This document shows, in pieces, positions 37,548 through 46,679 of a DNA stretch of 64,000 nt. The notes beneath the pieces are model-generated. The model had not been told where the DNA came from and ran no database searches. It saw nothing but the letters and a program-made list of their open reading frames with translations. This DNA is from Ignavibacteriota bacterium (GTDB taxonomy: Bacteria; Bacteroidota; Ignavibacteria; Ignavibacteriales; Melioribacteraceae), in assembly GCA_016708125.1 (NCBI GenBank), contig JADJGF010000001.1:3866001-3930000 (forward strand), read 5' to 3'. The position numbers and the translations under genes are program-made. Within the stretch, counting starts at the first letter, position 1, and each line of letters begins with the position of its first letter.

Positions 37548-40500
37548 TTATTTAATTATTGCAAATCTACCAGTAAATTGTCCCGCTCCAGGAGCTTTAA
37601 CTACATAAAAGTATATTCCGGGCGCAATTTCTAAACCATCTTTTGTTCTTAAATCCCACGATAATCTTGCTTCCGAATTTGCAGAAGAATGAAATAATTC
37701 TCTAACAAATCGACCAGAAGTAGTGTAGATTTCAATCGAACATTCATTAGGCAAATTCACAAAATCAATTCTTCTATCCCCTCTTCCTTCATCTGTATTT
37801 ATAACTTTTCTTTCAAGTGAGCTTACTGCTATATATGGATCGGGAACAACATAAATATTATTTAGGTCTTTTTTAGTTTTACTTGTTTCTATATAATTTC
37901 CATCAATTGTAAAAGTGAATTTATCGTTTCTATCAAAAGGTTTTCTACTTGTTATTTTCAGAATATCTCCTTCAACCGGGTAAATTATCTGATCCGCACT
38001 CAAGTTTTCAAAATCGGGAACGTTAATATCAAAAAACCATGTTCTTTGAGCTTCATTATATTTAGATATTAGTTGAAGTTTATCGCCATGACTTAAACTT
38101 CCCTTCTTATTCTGAGTTTGAGTTCCATCTCTAAATCTAAAATCAATTTTAAAAGTGCTGTCTGGATTTGTAACATCCCATACTTGAAAATTCGTCGGCG
38201 TTTTATTTGAATAAACAGAAGTATCTGCACCGGCACCAGTTATTGAATCAATTGGAGCAAAAATTCTTATTTCATAATCGCGAGATACCATATCACTGCC
38301 TAAATCTTCGGTACTTGAAGAAATCTCAATGTTAGAATTTCCAACAATCCATTCAGCCGAATTGAAGCTTACCGAATCATTCTTCAATTTTATTCTGAAG
38401 CCATCTGCAATAAATTCATCTATTTTTTCATTGTTATCCGGATCATCAATACTATTTATTATTGCTCCGGTTGTTTCATTATATATTATTGCCCGAGTTG
38501 TTTGTCCGGTAAATGAGCTGTCATATTTTTGTTGTGAGCCATCATCTGAAAATCTAACAGAATAGGATGTATTTGTTTTTATTTCTTTTGGGCTGAAAAT
38601 TTCCAATTCAACTTTCCCAGTTGCGAATCCTGAAACTTTTTCAAAACCTTTTTCGCTTAAAGTTGGGGCAACCCAACCGGCTGGATATTCGTAAGGAGTT
38701 ATTATAACCGTATTCTTATCTGTTTTAACTGCTCTTCCCAATAAATCTGTTTGAATAATTGCAGAACATTCTGTCGGTGAAGTATTTACCAAACCTTCTC
38801 TTGAAGAAATATTTGGATAAAATGAATCATGGTAACCCTGATCTACAGAAACTACAGCGTAATAATATGTTCTGCCGTTTGTAACATCTGTATCTTCATA
38901 GAAATGTTTTAAACCGCTATCAGTTCCCATATTATAAGAAACGCCAAGATTGCTTTCTTGTCCAAGCTCCGAACCAATATTCACCGGATGAATACCTTTT
39001 AATCCGTCTTTTTTATCAAAAATTGCAACAGGTTCCATAAGTATTGGATTATTATAAGCATCTGTAATGGTTTTTATATTATCAAATGTCGGATCAGTAC
39101 TTTTATAAATATAGTAGCATTCAAAATCAAGCCCGTACAATGGATCTTTGGAATTTTCAGCATCGCTGTTCCAATGTAAAATAATTTTTCCATCACCTGA
39201 AGTAGCAGAAACAATTGGTTTTCTTGGAGGTTTTGAGAAATTATAATCCGCATCATAAATTACTTGCATGGTTCTTTTATTTCTTAAAATGTCTGTTGCA
39301 TTATTTCCAAAAACTAAAGCAATTGCATATCTGTGTTTTCTTTCTTCGCCAGCAAATTTAACATATCCGCTTCCATAGCTAAATGCTATATCGCGTTGGT
39401 ATCCGGGTCGTATATTAAATACACCAGGTTTAATTTCAACATTCCAATAAGTTTCATCATCACCCATAGTATTATCACAATCTCTTAGATAAAATGATGT
39501 TAACCCAACTTGATCGGATTCATCATTATCCGTAAAGTCAAAATTTGGTTCACCAGGATTTGGGATTCCATTAGTTTCAGTTCCATCCGGATCTGGACCA
39601 AAATACCCTTCATCATCCGGTCCAATTCCATCTGAACCAACATCATTGTTTATGGATTCATTATCAAGCAATCCGTTATCATTAAGATCTTCTTCCGGTT
39701 GTAATGCTCCGTCATATTCACCAAAATCTCCCGTGGCATGAATTCTATCAATTCCTACATCTTCCCAATCCCAGACTCCATTTAAATTATCATCTTCCCA
39801 TGCAAGCCAATCACCATCATCATCAATTCCATTATTTTGACTTTCATCAGTTATTCCATCAGTATCGTTATCTTTTCCATCAACTAAGCCCGGACTTTCT
39901 AAGAATGCAAAGCCAAAATAGCCAATTGGTAATCCCTGTACTGAAACACCAGTTTTTGTAAACGCATAAGTTATATCATCAACTTCATCGAAATCAGCAT
40001 CATCACCTTCAAGTGATCCCCCTAAATCTGGATCAACGTACATTCCAACTGTTGCTTTATTTAATTCTTTTCCTTCATTTTCAATATCGTAAATCGAAAT
40101 CATCAGATCTTCAGCAAGTCTTGCAGACCATTGATAATTGCGAACTGAAACTTTTACACCCAAACCTCTTCTTCCATTTGGCCATGGCAATCTTGATTCT
40201 GCATCAGTAAAAGGATAATAATCAAATTCGTCATTTTCCCTATCATCCATAACATAGTAGGATTCTTGATCAGAGCGAATATATGAGCCAAATTCACCGT
40301 TCCATCTTCCTGCACGTATTCCGGGTCTTTCTTCGCCAGGTTGTCTATCATCTCCGGGATAAGTCCCTACCGGCCAATATTGAGGCCAAGTTTCTTTTCT
40401 ATGACTAATTGCAAACCAACCAACTCCGTTTTGTAAGTGCAAATCCAAAACGCCATTCAAATTAAAATCTTCTTCATCTTGAAGAATTCCGTCTCCTTCA

Positions 40501-41069
40501 CCAAAATCACCTGTGTTTGGAGTTTCATCAATACCAACGTCTTCACTCAAACCTCCCATATCAGGATCAAGAGCACCAGGTTGATCATTATTAAAATATT
40601 TTCCAAGGGGCATAAATGACCACCAATGTGATTGATCTAAGGATTCTTCAACATTGCCTCTTCTAAAATTATCTGAAACAATATGAATTGAATCGCCGGA
40701 TTCATCGACAACTTCCGAGGCAACAAAAAAATTGGCTCCGTATAGTATTGGAACTGATTTTGGTCCTTTAGGCCATGCCATCATCGGAGCTCCAGGAACA
40801 TAATGATAAGACAAAATTCCAGAATTGATAACTGCACCAGTAATTAAATTTCCGTCATGCACAGTAAATCTGAAATATTTGGCATTTCCTTCAGCTTGCG
40901 TTTCTTCTACTTTATTAAAAACACCCGAGTAGCCTCTTGAACCAGTAATTGATTGAGGTCTTAAATAAATAGGTGTATTTTTTTCCTCGTCAACAGTTTG
41001 TCCAACTACTTTAAATGTAACTAATGCTAAAGTTAGTATTAACAATTTGGAAATAAAATTATTTAGCAT
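37548..41069 (-). CDS. Large secreted protein with Asp-rich calcium-type repeats and a C-terminal sorting-like domain
   Basis: The ATG at 41069 (1173 residues) is preferred to an upstream TTG at 41078. A signal peptide ends near VVGQ. Two Asp/Asn-rich blocks (about 165-210 and 415-525) contain short loops such as DLNDNGLLDNE and DNDTDGITDE that resemble calcium-binding loops. A fibronectin-like domain lies near 635-760 (KPIVSATSGDGKIILHWNS). The C-terminus (about 1085-1173) resembles sorting domains (IEIYTTSGRFVREL, then APGIYFYVVKAPG). No enzyme motif was seen. Its place between the receptor and the PorV-like gene suggests a surface partner of the receptor. Confidence 0.75.
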   Translation of the reverse strand: MLNNFISKLLILTLALVTFKVVGQTVDEEKNTPIYLRPQSITGSRGYSGVFNKVEETQAEGNAKYFRFTVHDGNLITGAVINSGILSYHYVPGAPMMAWPKGPKSVPILYGANFFVASEVVDESGDSIHIVSDNFRRGNVEESLDQSHWWSFMPLGKYFNNDQPGALDPDMGGLSEDVGIDETPNTGDFGEGDGILQDEEDFNLNGVLDLHLQNGVGWFAISHRKETWPQYWPVGTYPGDDRQPGEERPGIRAGRWNGEFGSYIRSDQESYYVMDDRENDEFDYYPFTDAESRLPWPNGRRGLGVKVSVRNYQWSARLAEDLMISIYDIENEGKELNKATVGMYVDPDLGGSLEGDDADFDEVDDITYAFTKTGVSVQGLPIGYFGFAFLESPGLVDGKDNDTDGITDESQNNGIDDDGDWLAWEDDNLNGVWDWEDVGIDRIHATGDFGEYDGALQPEEDLNDNGLLDNESINNDVGSDGIGPDDEGYFGPDPDGTETNGIPNPGEPNFDFTDNDESDQVGLTSFYLRDCDNTMGDDETYWNVEIKPGVFNIRPGYQRDIAFSYGSGYVKFAGEERKHRYAIALVFGNNATDILRNKRTMQVIYDADYNFSKPPRKPIVSATSGDGKIILHWNSDAENSKDPLYGLDFECYYIYKSTDPTFDNIKTITDAYNNPILMEPVAIFDKKDGLKGIHPVNIGSELGQESNLGVSYNMGTDSGLKHFYEDTDVTNGRTYYYAVVSVDQGYHDSFYPNISSREGLVNTSPTECSAIIQTDLLGRAVKTDKNTVIITPYEYPAGWVAPTLSEKGFEKVSGFATGKVELEIFSPKEIKTNTSYSVRFSDDGSQQKYDSSFTGQTTRAIIYNETTGAIINSIDDPDNNEKIDEFIADGFRIKLKNDSVSFNSAEWIVGNSNIEISSSTEDLGSDMVSRDYEIRIFAPIDSITGAGADTSVYSNKTPTNFQVWDVTNPDSTFKIDFRFRDGTQTQNKKGSLSHGDKLQLISKYNEAQRTWFFDINVPDFENLSADQIIYPVEGDILKITSRKPFDRNDKFTFTIDGNYIETSKTKKDLNNIYVVPDPYIAVSSLERKVINTDEGRGDRRIDFVNLPNECSIEIYTTSGRFVRELFHSSANSEARLSWDLRTKDGLEIAPGIYFYVVKAPGAGQFTGRFAIIK

Positions 41070-41089
41070 AAATTCCAATTCTCCATAAT

Positions 41090-44014
41090 TTAAAAATTTA
41101 GGGTAAACCCTAATCTAATTTTTCTTGGGCTTGAAAACCATTGCGGTTTATTATCCAATTCTTCAAGCATAAATAATCCGGCTTGTTCTAACCTTTCTAC
41201 TAATGTTTCTTCAACATCTGGTAATCTTGCATTGTTGTATGCATTTCCTGTAGTAACAAATACTCTATTTTGATTTAAGTGATCAAATAAATTATCAACT
41301 TGTAAAAAAGCTGTAATAGTTGACCAGCCAACTTCAAAGTCATATCTTGCTTTTAAGTCAACACTCCATTGTACTGGTTTATTATCTGAGTTAAGATACT
41401 CAATTTTAAGTATATCATATTTTTCAACAAATTCTGGACTGTAAGGCTGTCCAGTCCAATATGTACCAATTACAGACATAAATAAATTACTTGCAAATTT
41501 CAAATCAACAAGAGCATTTAGCGTGTGTGTTTGATCCCAATCTAATGCTATTACTTGTCGATCAAGAAATTCAATTGCATCTCCGCCAATTTGGGTTGAA
41601 GATTGGATTGTTGCAATTCTTTCTGGATCAGAAGCGCTTCCGTTAACGGTTGAATATGAATAATTTAAGCTGCCATTAATAAACTCATTTCCAAATGCAT
41701 TAATCCCAATCGTCAATCCTTTTGAATTTCCATAATCTCTGTTTGTAAATCTTCTAAATCTTACGTTGTCTATAGTAGTTAAATATTCAAGTCCCAGCAA
41801 ATCACTCATATTTTTATAATAAACTGAGACATCTGTCGTAATTCCGGGAAAAATTTGCTGCTGCAAACCTAATTCGTATTGAATTGTCTTTTCCGGTCTT
41901 AAATCAGAATTCCCCAATTTCATATCATTAAGTTGAAGTGGAGTAAGCACATAAATCGGTTCGCTGAACATTTTTTCAAAACTTGGCATTTGGTAAAAAT
42001 GTCCGTAAGCCGCGTGGAATGCTCCTGTTGCCGATATTGGGAAAGAAACACCAAACCTTGGACTTAAATTAACTTTATTGGAAGCATCCTTTAAATTTAC
42101 ATCGGAAGCAAGTTGTGCAGACTCAACTCTATAATTTATTGGAACTCTTTCATTCGGCATAAATAAATCTAAACGTAAACCGGCATTAATTATTATTTCT
42201 CCCAACTCAACTTTATCTTGAATGTAAGCTGCTGCTTCACTTGGAGTAATTGTATAATCACGCCATAGTGTATATTCATCTTCATAATATTTTCTATATC
42301 TCACAGTATCATAAATATTTTCCCAATTTTTCCAATAGTCAACCATTATATTCCAATAATCGTTAAATGTTAAGGTTGGGTCAGCATCAAAATTTATCCA
42401 TTTTTTTGTATTCCAATCCGGAGTTGAAATATATCCCCATGAATATGTGTTAACTTCATGTCTTTTATATTCAAAACCGGCTTTTAGAAAATTATATTTA
42501 TCTATCTGCCAATTAAAGTCTCCGTTAAAAATATATTGTTTTCTAAAATTTTTCCCATCAGCATTTGAATAAAATCCATCAGTATTACCAACTGAAAATC
42601 CATCTGTCGAATAACCAATTAGTTGAATTCCTGTATCACCAGGATATAGAGCTATTTTGTTTGATTTATCAAACCAAGATTCACTTCGGTTATATTGATA
42701 TGATCCTGAAATATTATAATAAAAATTATCTGTAGGTGTATGTCTAAATGATAAAAAATGACTATGACTATATGATTGACCGGTACCTGCTCCATCGGGT
42801 TGATATCTTCTTAAATCTTCGTTACTTATTCCGCTTCCGCCAATTGTTTCATCATAACCTTGTCTTTCAGAAAAATCACCAAACGCCTGATAAGCAATTT
42901 TAAAACGGTCAAAAGGATAATAGTTAATTTTAATATTACCAGAGAATCTATCGTTGGTTAATAACGGACCCATTGAACCGTCGCCGGTTTTCAAGGAATC
43001 GGGAATATTAATTGCTTGCGAGGCACCTGCTTCATCCGATCTTTGTTCTCTAAACCATCTTTCGTAAGCAGCTATTCTCCATCCATCAATTGAATTGAAT
43101 CGTTTCTCGTACCAATTAATACTTTCGTAATAATTATATCTTCCAACAACAGAAACTCCTAATTTATCATGGATAATAGGGATGCTAATATTTGCTTGAA
43201 TATCCCGTTCGGATAAAGGATTTATATGATCAACACCAAGGAAAATATCTTTTTGATCACTTACCCAATCACCAATGAATGCATTAATATTTCCTGTTAA
43301 TTTAGATGATATACCTTTAGTCACTATATTTACCACTCCGGATTGCGCAGATCCATATTCAGCATTAAATGTACCTGTGATTACTTCAAGCTGTTCAATC
43401 ATGGAATTTTCTACAGAAACGTTGGAACCACCGGATTGATTAAAAGCATTTGTTACAGAAACACCATCAACAACGTAAGCAACTTCTCTTGACCTGCCTC
43501 CTCTAAAATGCAGTTCGCCTCCGGTTTTTACAACTCCAGGCTGCAAAGTAATTACTTGGCTCATTTCAGTTACCGGCAATGCTTGAATTGCATCTGAATT
43601 TACAACGGCAGATGAATAAGTTCTGTCTTTTTCAATCGGCGGCTTTTCAGCCTTTACCACTACTTCCGAAATTTCAATTGTTGAAATACTTAATTGGGCA
43701 TCGACTTTTGTAGTTTTATCTACGTTAACAACTACTCCTTCCACTCTATAATCAGCATAACCAATTGTTTTAAAAACAATAGTATGAGTTCCCGGACTAA
43801 CATTTAATATTGTAAAATGACCATTTAAATCTGAAGCAGTTCCTTGTGTAGTACCTTCAATCATAACATTAACACTTGGCAAGGGTTCTCCAGTAGTTTT
43901 ATCAATTATAACACCTACAATTTTCCCTGTTGTTCCGGCTTGCAGATTCGGATTAAAAATTATAAATGTTATAACTATAAAAACAAATACACTGAAAGAA
44001 TTTTTAATATGCAA
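41090..44014 (-). CDS. TonB-dependent receptor
   Basis: This 974-residue outer-membrane receptor starts with a signal peptide (about 1-26). A carboxypeptidase-regulatory-like domain (about 29-115; GVIIDKTTGEPLPSVNVMIE) follows. The plug domain (about 120-235) contains ELHFRGGRSREVAYVVDGV and FNAEYGSAQSGVVNIVTKG. The beta-barrel fills the rest and ends in FTLNF, a usual terminal strand. Such receptors import glycan fragments or cofactors using TonB energy. A SusD-type lipoprotein gene, the normal partner of glycan receptors in Bacteroidota, was not recognised nearby. The next gene downstream starts 20 bp after this stop. Confidence 0.92.
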   Translation of the reverse strand: MHIKNSFSVFVFIVITFIIFNPNLQAGTTGKIVGVIIDKTTGEPLPSVNVMIEGTTQGTASDLNGHFTILNVSPGTHTIVFKTIGYADYRVEGVVVNVDKTTKVDAQLSISTIEISEVVVKAEKPPIEKDRTYSSAVVNSDAIQALPVTEMSQVITLQPGVVKTGGELHFRGGRSREVAYVVDGVSVTNAFNQSGGSNVSVENSMIEQLEVITGTFNAEYGSAQSGVVNIVTKGISSKLTGNINAFIGDWVSDQKDIFLGVDHINPLSERDIQANISIPIIHDKLGVSVVGRYNYYESINWYEKRFNSIDGWRIAAYERWFREQRSDEAGASQAINIPDSLKTGDGSMGPLLTNDRFSGNIKINYYPFDRFKIAYQAFGDFSERQGYDETIGGSGISNEDLRRYQPDGAGTGQSYSHSHFLSFRHTPTDNFYYNISGSYQYNRSESWFDKSNKIALYPGDTGIQLIGYSTDGFSVGNTDGFYSNADGKNFRKQYIFNGDFNWQIDKYNFLKAGFEYKRHEVNTYSWGYISTPDWNTKKWINFDADPTLTFNDYWNIMVDYWKNWENIYDTVRYRKYYEDEYTLWRDYTITPSEAAAYIQDKVELGEIIINAGLRLDLFMPNERVPINYRVESAQLASDVNLKDASNKVNLSPRFGVSFPISATGAFHAAYGHFYQMPSFEKMFSEPIYVLTPLQLNDMKLGNSDLRPEKTIQYELGLQQQIFPGITTDVSVYYKNMSDLLGLEYLTTIDNVRFRRFTNRDYGNSKGLTIGINAFGNEFINGSLNYSYSTVNGSASDPERIATIQSSTQIGGDAIEFLDRQVIALDWDQTHTLNALVDLKFASNLFMSVIGTYWTGQPYSPEFVEKYDILKIEYLNSDNKPVQWSVDLKARYDFEVGWSTITAFLQVDNLFDHLNQNRVFVTTGNAYNNARLPDVEETLVERLEQAGLFMLEELDNKPQWFSSPRKIRLGFTLNF

Positions 44015-44181
44015 AACATCCTCATTATTTAAATTAGAACAAAATAGTTTTAATTTACATTATCAAAATTTATTTTGAATATTTCTATAAATCAAAAATG
44101 AAGTTCAATAAATTATTTGCTAAAGTTTTACGGGTAAAAAAATATATTTTTGAAAAAATTTTGTAACAATTTCAAATTCCC

Positions 44182-44205
44182 CCAAGAATAATTACTTACT
44201 CTTGG
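44182..44205 (-). terminator. Stem-loop after the LamG gene
   Basis: On the minus strand the sequence forms a 10-bp stem (CCAAGAGTAA / TTATTCTTGG) with a GTAA loop. One pair is G-U on the minus-strand RNA but A-C on the plus strand, so it fits the minus-strand transcript ending 40 bp after the stop at 44245. There is no clean U-run after it. Confidence 0.5.
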
Positions 44206-44244
44206 AGGATTAAGAATTAACAAATTAACTTGAAATTTTGCAGT

Positions 44245-46566
44245 TTACTTTATTAGCATCATTTTCTGAGTTTTTGTGAAATCACCTGCTTTGATCGAAT
44301 AAAAATAAATTCCGCTTGTTAAATTTCTTGCATTAAATTCAAATTGGTATGTTCCGGCACTTTGTTGTTTATTAACAAGTGTAGTTACCAATTGACCAAG
44401 TACGTTGTATATTTTTAAACTAACCATACTTTGTTTTGGAATAGAATAACTGATAATAGTTGATGGATTAAAAGGATTTGGATAATTTTGGTTCAAAGAA
44501 AATACTTCAGGTGTAAATGTTTCATTTTCTTCAACACCAACTATATGTCCGTAACCGCCTAATGCTTCAACTTCTTCTGCAGACAAAACTCTATCAAAAA
44601 GAATTACTTGAGCAACATTAATTAAACCATCATCATTGTCATTATCACCCATTAGAATTAACTGATCTACATATCCAACCGAACCAAATGAGAATCTATT
44701 ATCAATTCTTTGATAACCGCTTTCTCCATGAGGAACAGCTTGTCCATCAATATAATATTTTATTGCATTTTTAGAAGTATCCATAAGATCAACAGTAATG
44801 ATTAATCTATACCATTCATTTGGGGCTACTACAACGCTATCTGAATATCCAAGGTCACCAACGCCAATTTCTCCAGTTTTTTTAATAAAGAATTCAGCAT
44901 CATCTTCATTAAGAGAATCTGTCTGGTAAAATGCTCTCCAATTTCCTAAAGCATCAACACTAAAATCAAATCCAATTGTATATCTATTTACTTTTAGCCC
45001 GCCGCCATTTGGCTGCATATTCGGATTAGCAATAAAATGATTTCTTGGACCAATCTTAACTGCACCATCACCAACTACAGGTCCGGCAACAGCTTCAGCC
45101 ACTGGTTCAGCACCATCTTTATTTGCTAAGATTAAAGGATTTCCAACAGTTGCTAATGTTAATGAATCTGCATTATCAAATTTCCACAATCCTACTATTG
45201 ATTCTTCAACAGTTCCGTGCTGATAACCACCTAATCCAGCAACAGCCTGACTTGTAAGAGCAGAATCATAAATAGCTATTTGAGAAACTTCAATTGTATT
45301 ATCTTCTCCATCATTATCCGCAAAGAATAATAATGTGTTTTCTAATGAAAATCTGCTGTCAATTGTTTGAATTTTTCCTTTTACAACACGTTTACCGTCA
45401 AGATAAATATCAACCGATACTGAATCAGTTTTGAAAGCATTTGCTACCATTACCATTCTATGCCAATCACCTTGGTAAATAATTCCCGGATCTGAATAAC
45501 CTAATGCTCCAACACCTATATCATAATCCGGAGATGTTAAGAAAAGATCACCGTCATCATCATTTATAGGATTTAATTGCATTAAACTTATCCAATCACT
45601 CCATTCATTTACTCTAAAATCCATACTTAATGAATATGTATTAACTTTTGTACCGCCACCGTTAGGAGCAATAGAGGTAAGTGCTTTAAAGTAACTTCCA
45701 ACTCCAATAGATACAGCACCATTTCCATCTTCAGGACCAGCCACAACTTCTGCTGTTCCAACTAATTCAAGCGGTGAACCAATAGTTGCTGCGGTTAAAT
45801 CTGCTGGATCATCAAAATCCCACAAACCAACAGCAGTAAATTCTTCGATTTCTTGATGTGGATAACCACCCAATGCAGCAACTTCAGCAGCGTTCAAAGC
45901 TTGTTCATATATGGATACTTTCGCAACTTCTATAATATCATCTTCTTCACTTTCATCAGCAAAAAGTAACAACTGAATTGCAGAATCTGCACTAGCAATT
46001 GAAAATCTATTATCAATTGATTGAACATGACCTGTGCTTTGTAAAGACTGCGCAACTCCATCAAAATAATATTTAACACCGCTATTATCATTTGTATCAG
46101 CGGTATTAACAACAATTGCTAATCTGTACCATTCACCAGGAGTAATTGAATTTTTTGTATAACCAGAAGAACCAACTCCTACGTTACCGTCACCTGGATT
46201 AATGAACCATTCTCCATCATTCAAATTTGTAGGATCTGTTTGACCGAAACAATGCCATTGCTCTAAATCCAATACTCTAAAATCGAAAACCATTGTGTAA
46301 ACATTTACACGTTTAGCCGTATCTGCGCCATTTGGCAACATATAGGGATTTGCTATATAATAACTTCCAATTCCAATAGATACAGCACCATCCCCTGCCT
46401 CAGGTCCTGAAACTGCAGAATCAACACCAACAAGAATTAAATCATCACCAATTTCAGCTTTTGTTAAGTTACTTGGATCATCAAATAACCATTCTGCTAC
46501 TGGCGTTTGGGCAAAGGAAAAAGTCATTGCCGTTAGAAAAAATAAAAATATTAACTTTGTCTTCAT
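44245..46566 (-). CDS. Secreted protein with three LamG-like domains and a T9SS sorting domain
   Basis: This 773-residue protein has a signal peptide ending SFAQ. It holds three concanavalin-A/LamG-like domains of about 220 residues, each starting with a VxxWxFDDPxxLT segment (near 23, 247 and 458). Each contains a GDGAVSIGIGS-like turn and ends with AxVAALGGY-type helices. A sorting domain (about 695-773) begins SLNQNYPNPFNPSTIISY. LamG domains bind carbohydrates. No catalytic motif is visible, so it is probably a surface glycan-binding protein or a structural protein. The single LamG domain of the gene at 46680 is of the same type. Confidence 0.88.
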   Translation of the reverse strand: MKTKLIFLFFLTAMTFSFAQTPVAEWLFDDPSNLTKAEIGDDLILVGVDSAVSGPEAGDGAVSIGIGSYYIANPYMLPNGADTAKRVNVYTMVFDFRVLDLEQWHCFGQTDPTNLNDGEWFINPGDGNVGVGSSGYTKNSITPGEWYRLAIVVNTADTNDNSGVKYYFDGVAQSLQSTGHVQSIDNRFSIASADSAIQLLLFADESEEDDIIEVAKVSIYEQALNAAEVAALGGYPHQEIEEFTAVGLWDFDDPADLTAATIGSPLELVGTAEVVAGPEDGNGAVSIGVGSYFKALTSIAPNGGGTKVNTYSLSMDFRVNEWSDWISLMQLNPINDDDGDLFLTSPDYDIGVGALGYSDPGIIYQGDWHRMVMVANAFKTDSVSVDIYLDGKRVVKGKIQTIDSRFSLENTLLFFADNDGEDNTIEVSQIAIYDSALTSQAVAGLGGYQHGTVEESIVGLWKFDNADSLTLATVGNPLILANKDGAEPVAEAVAGPVVGDGAVKIGPRNHFIANPNMQPNGGGLKVNRYTIGFDFSVDALGNWRAFYQTDSLNEDDAEFFIKKTGEIGVGDLGYSDSVVVAPNEWYRLIITVDLMDTSKNAIKYYIDGQAVPHGESGYQRIDNRFSFGSVGYVDQLILMGDNDNDDGLINVAQVILFDRVLSAEEVEALGGYGHIVGVEENETFTPEVFSLNQNYPNPFNPSTIISYSIPKQSMVSLKIYNVLGQLVTTLVNKQQSAGTYQFEFNARNLTSGIYFYSIKAGDFTKTQKMMLIK

Positions 46567-46679
46567 AGAAGATACTCCTTAATTTAGTTACTGATTTGGA
46601 TAAGATTACAAATTATAAGAACTGACTTCTTTATTAATTAAGATTTTATAAATAGTAATTAAAATTTCTTAACCTAAAA

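Noticed and set aside
39704..39961. Plus-strand His-rich frame (MLRHIHQNLPWHEF...) inside the Asp-rich protein gene
   Set aside because: It is the antisense reading of Asp/Glu codons of the real minus-strand gene (GAT/GAA reversed gives ATC/TTC and shifted CAT), with no start signal.
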